Source of the DNA: an uncultured Gilliamella sp.
Lineage (GTDB): Bacteria > Pseudomonadota > Gammaproteobacteria > Enterobacterales > Enterobacteriaceae
Assembly: GCA_945291235.1 (NCBI GenBank)
Contig: CALYQY010000037.1
Location: 1 to 20,967 of the forward strand
Direction of reading: 5' to 3'
DNA: 20,967 bases
Shown: positions 8,025 to 15,596 of the stretch, piece after piece
Layout of the letters: every line of letters begins with the position of its first letter
How positions within the stretch are numbered: the first letter of the stretch is position 1
Position numbers and translations under genes: made by a program
Notes under the pieces: generated by a model
Databases searched by the model: none
What the model was told of the DNA's origin: nothing
What the model saw: the letters and a program-made list of their open reading frames with translations, nothing else

Positions 8025-8483
8025 ATGACAAATCATGATAGAGATAATAATGCAGCGCTGAAAAGTGCTGGTTTAAAAGTTACATTACCTCGTTTAAAAA
8101 TTTTAGAGTTACTACGTGATCCTTCATGCCAACATATTACTGTAGAAGATCTCTATAAAAAACTTCTTGATATGGGAGAAGAAATTGGACTTGCAACAGT
8201 TTATCGAGTTTTAAACCAATTTGATGACGCAGGTATCGTAACCCGACACAATTTTGAGGGTGGTAAAGCCGTATTTGAACTTGCAACACAACAACATCAT
8301 GATCATCTAATTTGTTTAGATTGTGGTGAAGTATTTGAATTTCGTGATGAAATTATTAATACCCGACAAAAAGAAATTGCAGAACAATATGGCGTAAAAT
8401 TAACTTTCCATAGTTTGTATCTTTATGGTCATTGTGATTCCGGTAATTGCAAAAAACACCCAGAACTTCATACCAAAAAATAA
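8025..8483 (+). CDS. fur: Ferric uptake regulator Fur
   Basis: The protein is 152 residues from the ATG at 8025, which has GGGA upstream; a TTG four codons earlier is unlikely. The winged-helix DNA-binding domain spans about residues 1-85, with LKVTLPRLKIL and the recognition helix region GLATVYRVLNQFDDAGIV nearly identical to E. coli. The metal-binding/dimerisation domain has HHDHLICLDCGEV (Cys97, Cys100) and HSLYLYGHC (Cys137), with a further Cys142. With Fe(II) bound, Fur represses iron-acquisition genes. It is cotranscribed with, or lies just downstream of, fldA, and is closed by a hairpin that overlaps its stop codon. Confidence 0.97.
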   Translation: MTNHDRDNNAALKSAGLKVTLPRLKILELLRDPSCQHITVEDLYKKLLDMGEEIGLATVYRVLNQFDDAGIVTRHNFEGGKAVFELATQQHHDHLICLDCGEVFEFRDEIINTRQKEIAEQYGVKLTFHSLYLYGHCDSGNCKKHPELHTKK

Positions 8484-8505
8484 GCCTATTTTATAGGCTT
8501 TTTTT
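8482..8505 (+). terminator. Intrinsic terminator of fldA-fur
   Basis: A perfect 8-bp stem AAGCCTAT/ATAGGCTT with a TTT loop (8482-8500) is followed by a T-tract. It starts within the fur stop codon. Confidence 0.92.
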
Positions 8506-8549
8506 ACTTTTCAAATTATCGTAATTCTTCTGTTAGGTTAGTAATTAAA

Positions 8550-9092
8550 ATGAAACAGCTTTTAAACTTTGTCCCACTTGTTGTCTTTTTTGTCTTTTTG
8601 ACAATGTATGATATTTTTGTTGGTGTTCAAGCATTAATGATTGCATCATGTGTATCACTTGTTATTGGAATGATTTTATACAAAAAAATTGATAAAGTAG
8701 AATTAATTTCCTTTTTGATGGTGATGATTTTTGGTGGTATTACGCTCGCCACAAAAGAAGCGATATTCATAAAATGGAAAGTAACAATTATTAATTTTTT
8801 ATTTGCATCTGTTCTATTAATCAGTCAATCTATATTTAAGAAAAACTTAATTCAAAAAATGTTAGGCAAAGAGTTACAATTAGATGACATTATTTGGAAT
8901 AAACTGAATTTAATATGGATAGTCTTTTTTATACTTTGTGGAACGTTCAGTTTGATTGCAACTTATTATATGTCTGATAACTTTTTTTGGAAATTTAAGG
9001 TTTTTATTTTACCCATTGCATCATTGTTATTATCCTTAATTTCTGGTATTTATATCTATAAAAATCTTAATAAAGATTTAGAAAGTAAATAA
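8550..9092 (+). CDS. yciB: YciB/septation protein A family inner-membrane protein
   Basis: The 180-residue protein matches YciB of E. coli in length and in the blocks PLVVFFVF, MVMIFGGITLATKEAIFIKWKVT, IQKMLGKELQL, WNKLNLIWIVFFILCG and a final LISGIYIYKNL. There are about five hydrophobic helices. YciB (IspA/IspZ in other species) is an inner-membrane protein tied to septation, envelope synthesis and membrane potential; its biochemical activity is unsettled. It is followed by yciA 24 bases later, as in E. coli. It starts 45 bases after the fur terminator, so its own promoter must lie in that short gap or inside fur. The upstream ribosome-binding site is weak. Confidence 0.93.
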   Translation: MKQLLNFVPLVVFFVFLTMYDIFVGVQALMIASCVSLVIGMILYKKIDKVELISFLMVMIFGGITLATKEAIFIKWKVTIINFLFASVLLISQSIFKKNLIQKMLGKELQLDDIIWNKLNLIWIVFFILCGTFSLIATYYMSDNFFWKFKVFILPIASLLLSLISGIYIYKNLNKDLESK

Positions 9093-9119
9093 ATAGCATA
9101 GGTAGGAGTAATTTTAGTG

Positions 9120-9578
9120 ATGAAACAAACAACTGACAATCCCAAGGGACAACTAGTACTCAGAACGCTTGCTATGCCTTCAGACACCAACCCACATGGA
9201 CACATATTTGGTGGTTGGATTATGTCTCAAATGGATCTTGCAGGTGGTATTTTATCAAAAGAGATTGCTAAAAACAGAGTCGTGACTGTTAATGCCAGTA
9301 GCATTACTTTTCATAAACCCGCTATGGTTGGCGATGTAGTTTGCTGCTATGCTCGTTGTATAAAAACAGGAAGAACATCAATGACTATCGCTATTGAAGT
9401 TTGGATTAAAAAATTAATCGACACAGAAGATACAACTCAACGTTTTTGTATTACTGATGCGGTATTTACCTATGTGTCTGTCGATAAGCATAATAATCCA
9501 AAACCTTTACCAGAAATATTTCAAAACTTCGATTGCGACAAAGACCCGATTAGCAAATTAAATCTTAACAATAGTTGA
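9120..9578 (+). CDS. yciA: YciA-type acyl-CoA thioesterase
   Basis: The protein is 152 residues and a hotdog-fold thioesterase of the YciA/HI0827 family, which hydrolyses a broad range of acyl-CoAs. Family blocks are VLRTLAMPSDTN, IFGGWIMSQMDLAGG and VGDVVCCYARCIKTGRTS. A GTG at 9117 is also in frame; AGGAG is 8 bases from that GTG and 11 from this ATG, so either could be used. The residue just before IFGGW, an Asp in E. coli and H. influenzae (the reported catalytic residue), is His28 here (codon at 9201-9203). Either this is a variant subfamily or its chemistry differs. It sits between yciB and clsA; tonB and yciI, present there in E. coli, are missing. Confidence 0.92.
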   Translation: MKQTTDNPKGQLVLRTLAMPSDTNPHGHIFGGWIMSQMDLAGGILSKEIAKNRVVTVNASSITFHKPAMVGDVVCCYARCIKTGRTSMTIAIEVWIKKLIDTEDTTQRFCITDAVFTYVSVDKHNNPKPLPEIFQNFDCDKDPISKLNLNNS

Positions 9579-9583
9579 GCAAT

Positions 9584-11047
9584 ATGCAATTATACTCATT
9601 CCATACTCTAATTAGTTCGTTGATCTTTCTAACTTATTGGTTGCTTATTGTAGCAACCTCATTGCGTATTGTTTTCAAACGCAGGCCGACAACCTACGTT
9701 ATTGCATGGATGTTAATAATCTATATTTTACCAATTGTTGGAATCATACTCTACTTTGCCATAGGGGAAGCCCATTTAGGTCAACAACGTGTAAAACGTG
9801 CGCAACAAATGCGTCCTACAATTGCTAAATTTATTAATCGACTTGAAGATTTTCCTGATATTTTTACCCGTAATGTTAGTCAAGTCAGTAAACCGATTTT
9901 TCAACTTTGTAAGCACCAAACCGGCCTCGATGGTATTAATGGTAACCATATAGAGTTACTCAGCGAAACAGATGAGATATTCGATCGTTTAATCGATGAT
10001 ATCAATCATGCAACATCCAATATTGAAATGGTTTTTTATATCTGGAACGAAGGTGGTAGAGCGGATGATGTTGAGAATGCATTAATTGCCGCAACCAAAC
10101 GAGGCGTAACCTGTCGTTTAATGGTTGATTCCGCAGGTAGTCGCCATTTTATCAGAACCAAAGCAAGTAAAAGAATGCGTGACGCAGGCATTACAATTAT
10201 CGAAGCGTTAAAAGTAAATCTGTTACGTTTTATGTTCCGACGTCTTGACCTACGTCAACATCGCAAAGTTGCCATTATTGATAATTATATTTCTTATACT
10301 GGCAGTATGAATATCGTGGATCCTCGCTATTTTAAACAAAATAAACACATTGGCGAATGGGTAGATATCATGGTAAGAATGAATGGGCCAGTGACAACGT
10401 TAATGGGTGCAATTTATGCAAGTGATTGGGAGCTTGAAACGGGGAAATACTTAGCATTACCGCAAATTACTGAGTTTGCCGAACCGCCCGAAGAGAAAAA
10501 ACACATAATGCAATTAATTGCTTCAGGGCCGGGTTATACTGAAAATATGATTCATCAAGTGCTGTTAACCGCAATATACTCAGCGCAAGAACAAATTATT
10601 TTTACTACCCCTTATTTAGTGCCTAGCGATGATATATTACACGCTGTTGTGACAGCTGCTCAGCGAGGTGTTGAAGTGATTATTATCGTTCCGAAAAAAA
10701 ATGATTCACTTATGGTCAAATGGGCTAGTCGAGCATTTTTCTCTGAATTACTAGAAGGTGGTGTCAAACTTTATCAATTTAATGATAATTTATTACATAC
10801 CAAAAGTGTGTTAATTGATAATCAACTTAGTTTAGTGGGTACCGTAAATTTAGACATGCGTAGTTTATGGCTCAATTTTGAAATCACTACAGTTATTGAT
10901 GATGCTGAATTTGCTAAATCATTATCTCAGCTTTTACATAAATACTTATCTAACTCAGATATCGTAAATATCGATGAATGGAAAAAACGCCCAATTTGGC
11001 AACGTGTTATTGAACGACTTTTTTATTTTTTTGCACCGTTGCTATAA
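9584..11047 (+). CDS. clsA: Cardiolipin synthase A
   Basis: The protein is 487 residues (E. coli ClsA 486) from the ATG at 9584; a TTG at 9575 would overlap the yciA stop. Two N-terminal membrane helices (about residues 7-29 and 39-60) precede two phospholipase-D domains. The catalytic HKD motifs are complete: His226, Lys228, Asp233 in RQHRKVAIIDNYISYTGSMN, and His405, Lys407, Asp412 in LLHTKSVLIDNQLSLVGT. It joins two phosphatidylglycerols into cardiolipin and glycerol in the inner membrane. It begins five bases after yciA, so the two are probably coupled. The C-terminus WQRVIERLFYFFAPLL is the family ending. Confidence 0.97.
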   Translation: MQLYSFHTLISSLIFLTYWLLIVATSLRIVFKRRPTTYVIAWMLIIYILPIVGIILYFAIGEAHLGQQRVKRAQQMRPTIAKFINRLEDFPDIFTRNVSQVSKPIFQLCKHQTGLDGINGNHIELLSETDEIFDRLIDDINHATSNIEMVFYIWNEGGRADDVENALIAATKRGVTCRLMVDSAGSRHFIRTKASKRMRDAGITIIEALKVNLLRFMFRRLDLRQHRKVAIIDNYISYTGSMNIVDPRYFKQNKHIGEWVDIMVRMNGPVTTLMGAIYASDWELETGKYLALPQITEFAEPPEEKKHIMQLIASGPGYTENMIHQVLLTAIYSAQEQIIFTTPYLVPSDDILHAVVTAAQRGVEVIIIVPKKNDSLMVKWASRAFFSELLEGGVKLYQFNDNLLHTKSVLIDNQLSLVGTVNLDMRSLWLNFEITTVIDDAEFAKSLSQLLHKYLSNSDIVNIDEWKKRPIWQRVIERLFYFFAPLL

Positions 11048-11088
11048 AAAATTAATTTTTTAAAACTAATGTTATAATCGGATCTAAT

Positions 11089-11931
11089 TCAATAGCCATT
11101 TTGTGACATATCTGGTTGAAAACAATTGTCAGCAATACGATGAACCTTGGATTGAATTGTTCCATCTATTGAAAGCTTGATTTCTCGCCATCCTGGTGCT
11201 TCATAGGATAATTTAAAATCATAAGATTTTGGCATAAATTGTACGCAAGTGGAAGGTGTAGAAAACGCTTTGCAGCCGTGCCAAATATATTCCAGACTTT
11301 GATGAATATGTCCCCAAGCTACGCCTTTTATATTGGGTTGATGTTTAATAATTTCTTCTAATTCATGTTTGTTTTTTAATATGTGTTGATCTAACCAGTG
11401 ACAACCTGACTTAATAGCATGATGATGCAAAAACACAAAAGCATAACGATCATCATGACTTGTTAATGTGCATTGCAAAAATTCAAGTTCTGACTGGGGT
11501 AAAAAACCATAGGCTTGATCCACAACCTGACTATTAAGCAACACTAAAAGCCATTTATCCCCTAGAAGAACAATTTTATTTTCAGCGAGTTGATAGTCAG
11601 CAAAAATTTCATGCATATCATGATAATTGTCATGGTTGCCTGCTAACCAAACACAAGGTAAATTAAATTTTTGTATTTGCTCGGCAAAAAGACGATAAGC
11701 TTGTTTAGATCCATCTTGAACAAAATCACCTGTTGCCACTATTAAGTCAAACGGGCTTTTTCTATTTTCTATTTCTCTTATCACTGTTCGAAAACTAGCA
11801 TTTGAATCAATACCTAATAATTTACTCTGGTCATTAGCAAAAAGATGTGTATCGGTAATATGTAAAATATTACTGTAATTTCTATTTATGATTGGAAGCG
11901 TTAAAAATGACCCCAAAATTGACCTCAACAT
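11089..11931 (-). CDS. cpdA: 3',5'-cyclic AMP phosphodiesterase CpdA
   Basis: The protein is about 280 residues from the ATG at 11931; a GTG five codons earlier is also possible, and neither has a clear ribosome-binding site. It is a class III cyclic-nucleotide phosphodiesterase with the metallophosphoesterase motifs in order: ITDTHLF (Asp27, His29), ATGDF (Asp69), AGNHDN (Asn99, His100), LHHHAIKSGCHWLDQH and WGHIHQ. TPSTCVQFMPKS and a C-terminal FQPDMSQNGY ending are as in E. coli CpdA (275). It hydrolyses cAMP to AMP. The nudF-cpdA pairing next to divergent tolC follows E. coli, though yqiB is missing. A CRP site sits at its promoter. Confidence 0.94.
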   Translation of the reverse strand: MLRSILGSFLTLPIINRNYSNILHITDTHLFANDQSKLLGIDSNASFRTVIREIENRKSPFDLIVATGDFVQDGSKQAYRLFAEQIQKFNLPCVWLAGNHDNYHDMHEIFADYQLAENKIVLLGDKWLLVLLNSQVVDQAYGFLPQSELEFLQCTLTSHDDRYAFVFLHHHAIKSGCHWLDQHILKNKHELEEIIKHQPNIKGVAWGHIHQSLEYIWHGCKAFSTPSTCVQFMPKSYDFKLSYEAPGWREIKLSIDGTIQSKVHRIADNCFQPDMSQNGY

Positions 11932-12008
11932 TTTATCAAAATACACGATTAGAGATAATCAAATCCCCAAAAAAAGGATAGCAAAGCTGGCTAGACTAAA
12001 TATTTTTT

Positions 12009-12014
12009 ATTATA
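12009..12014 (-). promoter_or_regulatory. -10 element of the cpdA promoter
   Basis: A perfect TATAAT on the minus strand gives a predicted start at 12002, with a leader of about 70 bases before cpdA. The CRP site upstream replaces a recognisable -35. Confidence 0.65.
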
Positions 12015-12032
12015 AATTCAAGTAGATTTATA

Positions 12033-12054
12033 AAGTGTAAAATGGATCACATTT
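12033..12054 (-). promoter_or_regulatory. CRP (cAMP receptor protein) site at the cpdA promoter
   Basis: On the minus strand the site reads AAATGTGATC, then CATTTTACACTT, so TGTGA-N6-TTACA against the consensus TGTGA-N6-TCACA; 16 of 22 positions match the extended consensus. Its centre is exactly 41.5 bases upstream of the start implied by the TATAAT at 12009-12014, the class II activation position. Confidence 0.68.
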
Positions 12055-12081
12055 TTATGAAAGAAAAACTTAAATGTGATC
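12045..12081. repeat. 10-bp perfect inverted repeat GATCACATTT / AAATGTGATC
   Basis: GATCACATTT at 12045-12054 and AAATGTGATC at 12072-12081 are exact reverse complements 17 bases apart. The first is half of the CRP site; the second is a perfect CRP half-site whose partner half is poor. In the nudF transcript the same repeat could fold as a hairpin 12 bases past the nudF stop, but there is no clean U-tract after it. Confidence 0.75.
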
Positions 12082-12092
12082 ATTGCCATTGA

Positions 12093-12722
12093 TTATATCC
12101 ATTCATCTTTTAATGATTTATAGTTGAGCTGTAACCATTGAAGCGCAATAATTGATGCCGCATTATTAATCACGCCTTCTTGAACCCACTGATAAGCTTG
12201 CTTGCGGCTAATTACATGCACTTTGATATCTTCGTTTTCTTCTGCCAATCCATGAATTCCCATAGCAGTTGAGGAATCTACTTCACCAACTAATATATGA
12301 AGTTTTTCCGTTAATCCCCCCGGTGATGCCAAATAACTTACAATCGGTTTACAACGTCCAATTGTTATACCTGCCTCTTCCATCGCTTCTCGCCTTGCAA
12401 CCTCTTCATAAGATTCATTTTCATGATCCATCATGCCAGCAATAAGTTCTAATAACCACGGACTATCCTGAGTTTCGATAGCAGCAATACGAATCTGTTC
12501 TATCATGACTACGTTATCAAGTTTAACATCGTAAGCTAATAACACGACAGCATGTCCCCGCTCCAGAATTTCTCGCGTTACGACATCGCTTTTGGTGCCG
12601 TCAAATTTACGGTATTGAAAACGGTATTCAATTAAAGAAAAAAAGCCTTTATACAAAACGCGTTTAGTCAAATTAAACACATCTTTCTTGTTAAACACAA
12701 CAGGATCATTATTAATTTTCAT
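12093..12722 (-). CDS. nudF: ADP-ribose pyrophosphatase
   Basis: The protein is 209 residues, the same as E. coli NudF, from the ATG at 12722 with GAGAG upstream; a TTG four codons earlier is rejected. It is a Nudix hydrolase that splits ADP-ribose into AMP and ribose 5-phosphate. Family blocks include LYKGFFSLIEYRF, LLELIAGMM, SYLASPGG, GLAEENEDIKVHVISR and NNAASIIALQWLQL. The Nudix box reads GMMDHENESYEEVARREAMEEAGI: compared with the canonical G-x5-E spacing there is one extra residue between the Gly and the first Glu, while RE-x2-EE-x-G is intact. It diverges from tolC as in E. coli. Confidence 0.95.
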   Translation of the reverse strand: MKINNDPVVFNKKDVFNLTKRVLYKGFFSLIEYRFQYRKFDGTKSDVVTREILERGHAVVLLAYDVKLDNVVMIEQIRIAAIETQDSPWLLELIAGMMDHENESYEEVARREAMEEAGITIGRCKPIVSYLASPGGLTEKLHILVGEVDSSTAMGIHGLAEENEDIKVHVISRKQAYQWVQEGVINNAASIIALQWLQLNYKSLKDEWI

Positions 12723-12860
12723 AGAAACTCTCAATTTTAGTCTTAATTTTAATAAAAAGTGCGAATAGTTAACAAACTATGCTTACTATATCCTATTTAT
12801 CTGTTAAAATTATGCAAATTAAAAATACTATTATATTTGAATGTTTTAAAGAGAAAATTG

Positions 12861-14210
12861 ATGAAAAAAACTTTAACCTTTCTAATCGGCTTAGCGCTAA
12901 GCCACTCTGTATTTGCCGAAAATTTGGTTCAGGTTTATGAACAAGCTAAGGAAACGAATCCTGATTTAAGCAGTTCATTAGCTGAAAAAGAAAAGGCATA
13001 TTCAGCAATTTCTGGATCACGAGCAAGCTTATTACCACAAATTGGTTTAAGTGCTTCTTATGGTGTAACTCATGGGCGTCGTGATACCAGTGGTGTAAAA
13101 TCCAAAAGTGGGAACCTTTATCAAGTAAGCTTATCACAAAGTATTTTTAATTATTCTAATTGGAAAGCTTTAGATATCACTAAAAAGCAAGCTAGTATTG
13201 CTGATATAGCTTATCAATATCAAGGACAAACGCTTATATTAAATACCTCAGTTGCGTATTTTAATGTACTTAAAGCACTTGAGGCATTAAACTTTATCGA
13301 TGCACAGAAAAAAGCAATTGGTCGTCAATTACAACAAACCAAACAACAACATCAAGTTGGTTTGGTAGCAATTACCGATGTGCAAAATGCGCAAGCAAAT
13401 TATGATCTTACGCTTGCTCAACAAGTTAATGCATTAAACGATTTGAATAACGCTATCGAAAACTTACGTCAGGTCAGTGGTCGATTCTATTCAAATTTAG
13501 CAACCATTAATACCAAAATGTTTAAAACAGAAGCGCCAATTTCTATTAATTCGTTGTTAAAACAATCTGAAGTGTCTAATCTTAATTTATTAACAATGAA
13601 ATTAAACCAAGAAATAGCTCGTGATCAAATCAAGTTATCACAAGCAGGACACCTACCGACAGCAAGTTTAGATGCATCAACAAATCTAAATAAAACCGAT
13701 AGATATGGGGATAATTTTGCAACTAATGGGGGTCATAGAGGAAAATCTTATTCGGGTAATAACTATGTTGGATTAAGTTTAAATTTACCTATTTTCTCAG
13801 GTGGCGCTACGCAATCTAAAGTTGAGCAAGCTCAACACAACTACGTTAGTTCGAGTGAAAAGCTTGAAAGTACTAATCGCAGTGTAATCAATCAAGTCCG
13901 TTCTTCTTATAACAATATTTCTTCGTCAATTAGTGCGATTAAAGCTTATCAACAAGCGGTTGTTTCAGCAGAAAGCTCATTAGAAGCGACAAATTCAGGT
14001 TATCAAGTAGGGACTCGAACTATTGTCGATGTATTGAATGCAACTACTCAACTTTATAGCTCTAAACGAAATTTATCAGATGCTAAATATAACTATCTAA
14101 TAAATTTACTACAACTTAAATATGCTGTTGGTACATTAACCGCAGACGATTTAGTCTATCTAAATAATATGCTTGGTAATGAAGTCAGTACCTTAGCAAC
14201 AATACAATAA
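12861..14210 (+). CDS. tolC: Outer-membrane efflux channel TolC
   Basis: The protein is 449 residues from the ATG at 12861, which has AAGAG upstream; the 34-residue upstream extension of the frame is not family-like. A signal peptide MKKTLTFLIGLALSHSVFA is cut before ENLVQVYEQA. The two structural repeats of the trimeric beta-barrel/alpha-tunnel are visible: QSIFNYSNWKAL, NTSVAYFNVLKA, VGLVAITDVQNAQA in the first and VGLSLNLPIFSGG, VRSSYNNISSSI, VGTRTIVDVLNATTQLY in the second. It is the exit duct for RND, ABC and MFS pumps and type I secretion. It is shorter than E. coli TolC (493 precursor) because the disordered C-terminal tail is missing. A terminator follows. Confidence 0.96.
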   Translation: MKKTLTFLIGLALSHSVFAENLVQVYEQAKETNPDLSSSLAEKEKAYSAISGSRASLLPQIGLSASYGVTHGRRDTSGVKSKSGNLYQVSLSQSIFNYSNWKALDITKKQASIADIAYQYQGQTLILNTSVAYFNVLKALEALNFIDAQKKAIGRQLQQTKQQHQVGLVAITDVQNAQANYDLTLAQQVNALNDLNNAIENLRQVSGRFYSNLATINTKMFKTEAPISINSLLKQSEVSNLNLLTMKLNQEIARDQIKLSQAGHLPTASLDASTNLNKTDRYGDNFATNGGHRGKSYSGNNYVGLSLNLPIFSGGATQSKVEQAQHNYVSSSEKLESTNRSVINQVRSSYNNISSSISAIKAYQQAVVSAESSLEATNSGYQVGTRTIVDVLNATTQLYSSKRNLSDAKYNYLINLLQLKYAVGTLTADDLVYLNNMLGNEVSTLATIQ

Positions 14211-14235
14211 TCTTTAAGTATAACTGTTTGACTTT

Positions 14236-14258
14236 AGGCGATTTTATCGCCTTTTTTT
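14236..14258 (+). terminator. Intrinsic terminator of tolC
   Basis: A 7-bp stem AGGCGAT/ATCGCCT with a TTT loop (14236-14252) runs into seven T residues, 25 bases after the tolC stop. Confidence 0.92.
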
Positions 14259-14315
14259 ATTGCCTTATAGCAGTTATCTTAAATCAAGTCTGATCATAAC
14301 ATCATTTGATGATTT

Positions 14316-15206
14316 TCATGACATCGTATCAACCACGAATTCAATAAACATTTTCATTATAGCTAGCGGTTGCCTGTCAGCAGTATAAAGCATATGGACT
14401 TCCCGAGCGGGAGGTAAATAATTTTGTAATATCGGTAATAATTTATCTTGTTTTATCGCCTCATTCAGCATCGGTTCGGGTAACATCGTTATTCCCAAAC
14501 CTTCAATAGCGGCAATCGCTAATGCTGAAGTATCATTTGATTGTAATGAACCAGAAATAGAAAGATTGACGGCTTTGCCATTCATCGTAAATGGCCAAAC
14601 ATAATCATTTTTATTTCGATTCACATATTGATAAATTAGACACTGATGATTTTTTAAATCGTCAGGAACAGCTGGTACACCATTTTGCATTAAATAACTG
14701 GGCGAAGCAGCAAATATAAGTTGAAAAGGTTTAAGTTTGCGTCCGATCAGACCAGAATCATTTAATTGACCGATACGAAACACAATATCATAATCCTCTT
14801 TTACTATATCAACATAGCGATCACTTAATTGAATATCAATGTTTAATTTAGGATAGCGTTTCATAAAACGGCTAATGACCGGAATTAAATTATAGTGTCC
14901 ATAACTGACAGGTGCACTAATCCTTAATCGACCTTTTGGCTCTTCAATAAATTGTTGGGCTAATATCTTCGTCTCTTTTATTTCTGCAAGAATTAACAAA
15001 CACCGTTGATAATACTGTTTGCCAAACACGGTAAGATGTTGCGAGCGTGTTGTTCGATTAAGTAATTTTAATCCTAAGTGTTTTTCTAAAAAAGCAATGT
15101 ATTTAGTCACCATCTGCGGTGAAGTATTCAATGATACTGACGTAGACACAAACGATCCTGTTTTCACCGTCAATACAAATGCTTCCATACACTTTAATAG
15201 ATCCAA
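14316..15206 (-). CDS. LysR-family transcriptional regulator (TTG start)
   Basis: The 296-residue protein has an N-terminal winged HTH (about residues 3-60: FVLTVKTGSFVSTSVSLNTSPQMVTKYIAFLEKHLGLKLLNRTTR, quoted as the region containing LGLKLLNRTTR) and a periplasmic-binding-like effector domain starting near GRLRISAPVSYG and IPVISRFMKRYPKLNI. The start is TTG at 15206: GGGAG lies eight bases upstream, and the first ATG six codons on would clip the HTH. The effector domain has the LQSNDTSALAIAAIEGLGITMLP pattern of the CrgA/YafC-like group, which often controls adjacent oxidoreductases. It is convergent with tolC and points away from the SDR gene 452 bases off, which is a plausible target; the ligand is unknown. 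Confidence 0.93.
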   Translation of the reverse strand: MDLLKCMEAFVLTVKTGSFVSTSVSLNTSPQMVTKYIAFLEKHLGLKLLNRTTRSQHLTVFGKQYYQRCLLILAEIKETKILAQQFIEEPKGRLRISAPVSYGHYNLIPVISRFMKRYPKLNIDIQLSDRYVDIVKEDYDIVFRIGQLNDSGLIGRKLKPFQLIFAASPSYLMQNGVPAVPDDLKNHQCLIYQYVNRNKNDYVWPFTMNGKAVNLSISGSLQSNDTSALAIAAIEGLGITMLPEPMLNEAIKQDKLLPILQNYLPPAREVHMLYTADRQPLAIMKMFIEFVVDTMS

Positions 15207-15247
15207 ATTATCAACTCCCAGTTGTTAATAAATCAATTTTTATAATA

Positions 15248-15279
15248 TTTATTATCCCTTATTTTATAAAGATAATAAA
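15248..15279. promoter_or_regulatory. 9-bp inverted repeat upstream of the LysR gene
   Basis: TTTATTATC (15248-15256) and GATAATAAA (15271-15279) are perfect reverse complements separated by 14 bases, 42 bases upstream of the LysR start. The size and place suit an autoregulatory LysR operator, but the region is very AT-rich. Confidence 0.35.
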
Positions 15280-15435
15280 ACAAAATCATCTTGGGTGTGA
15301 AAACATAAAATTTACTACGAGATAAACAGGTATTGTCAATTAAACTTCTATTGAAGATAACGTTATAGATTCAAAACTGAATAATAAAACAAATTGAAGA
15401 TCGCTTGTTATCCTAAATAATGACGTGAAAAGTAA

Positions 15436-15573
15436 ACACCTTTATATTTTAATAATTTGCGCAAAGGGTATTTGGTTCTATCAAAACTAGCTTTATATCC
15501 TGAAGTTGGTGATTGGCGTGAACTTAACCAACATAAACTGTGTTTTATTCAAAATCAATTAGTTAAAGCATAG
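15436..15573 (+). pseudogene. Orphan 45-codon frame, possible gene remnant
   Basis: After a TAA at 15433 this frame stays open for 45 codons to a TAG at 15571. It has no ATG; the only near start is TTG at 15457, without a ribosome-binding site. The C-terminal half reads LALYPEVGDWRELNQHKL, with a Trp, Pro, Gly, Cys and His content unlike the Lys/Asn/Ile/Leu-only peptides expected from random AT-rich DNA. It could be the 3' end of a decayed gene or a small protein. I do not recognise the family. Confidence 0.3.
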
Positions 15574-15596
15574 AAATCCAATAAACAGAAAATTAC

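Noticed and set aside
11046..11061. 16-base AT-only palindrome between clsA and cpdA, possible bidirectional terminator
   Set aside because: A stem of only A-T pairs (AAAAAATTAATTTTTT) would be very weak and is expected by chance at this base composition.
12759..12860. 34-residue N-terminal extension of TolC
   Set aside because: The internal ATG at 12861 has a ribosome-binding site and opens a standard signal peptide that matches TolC; the extension is promoter DNA.
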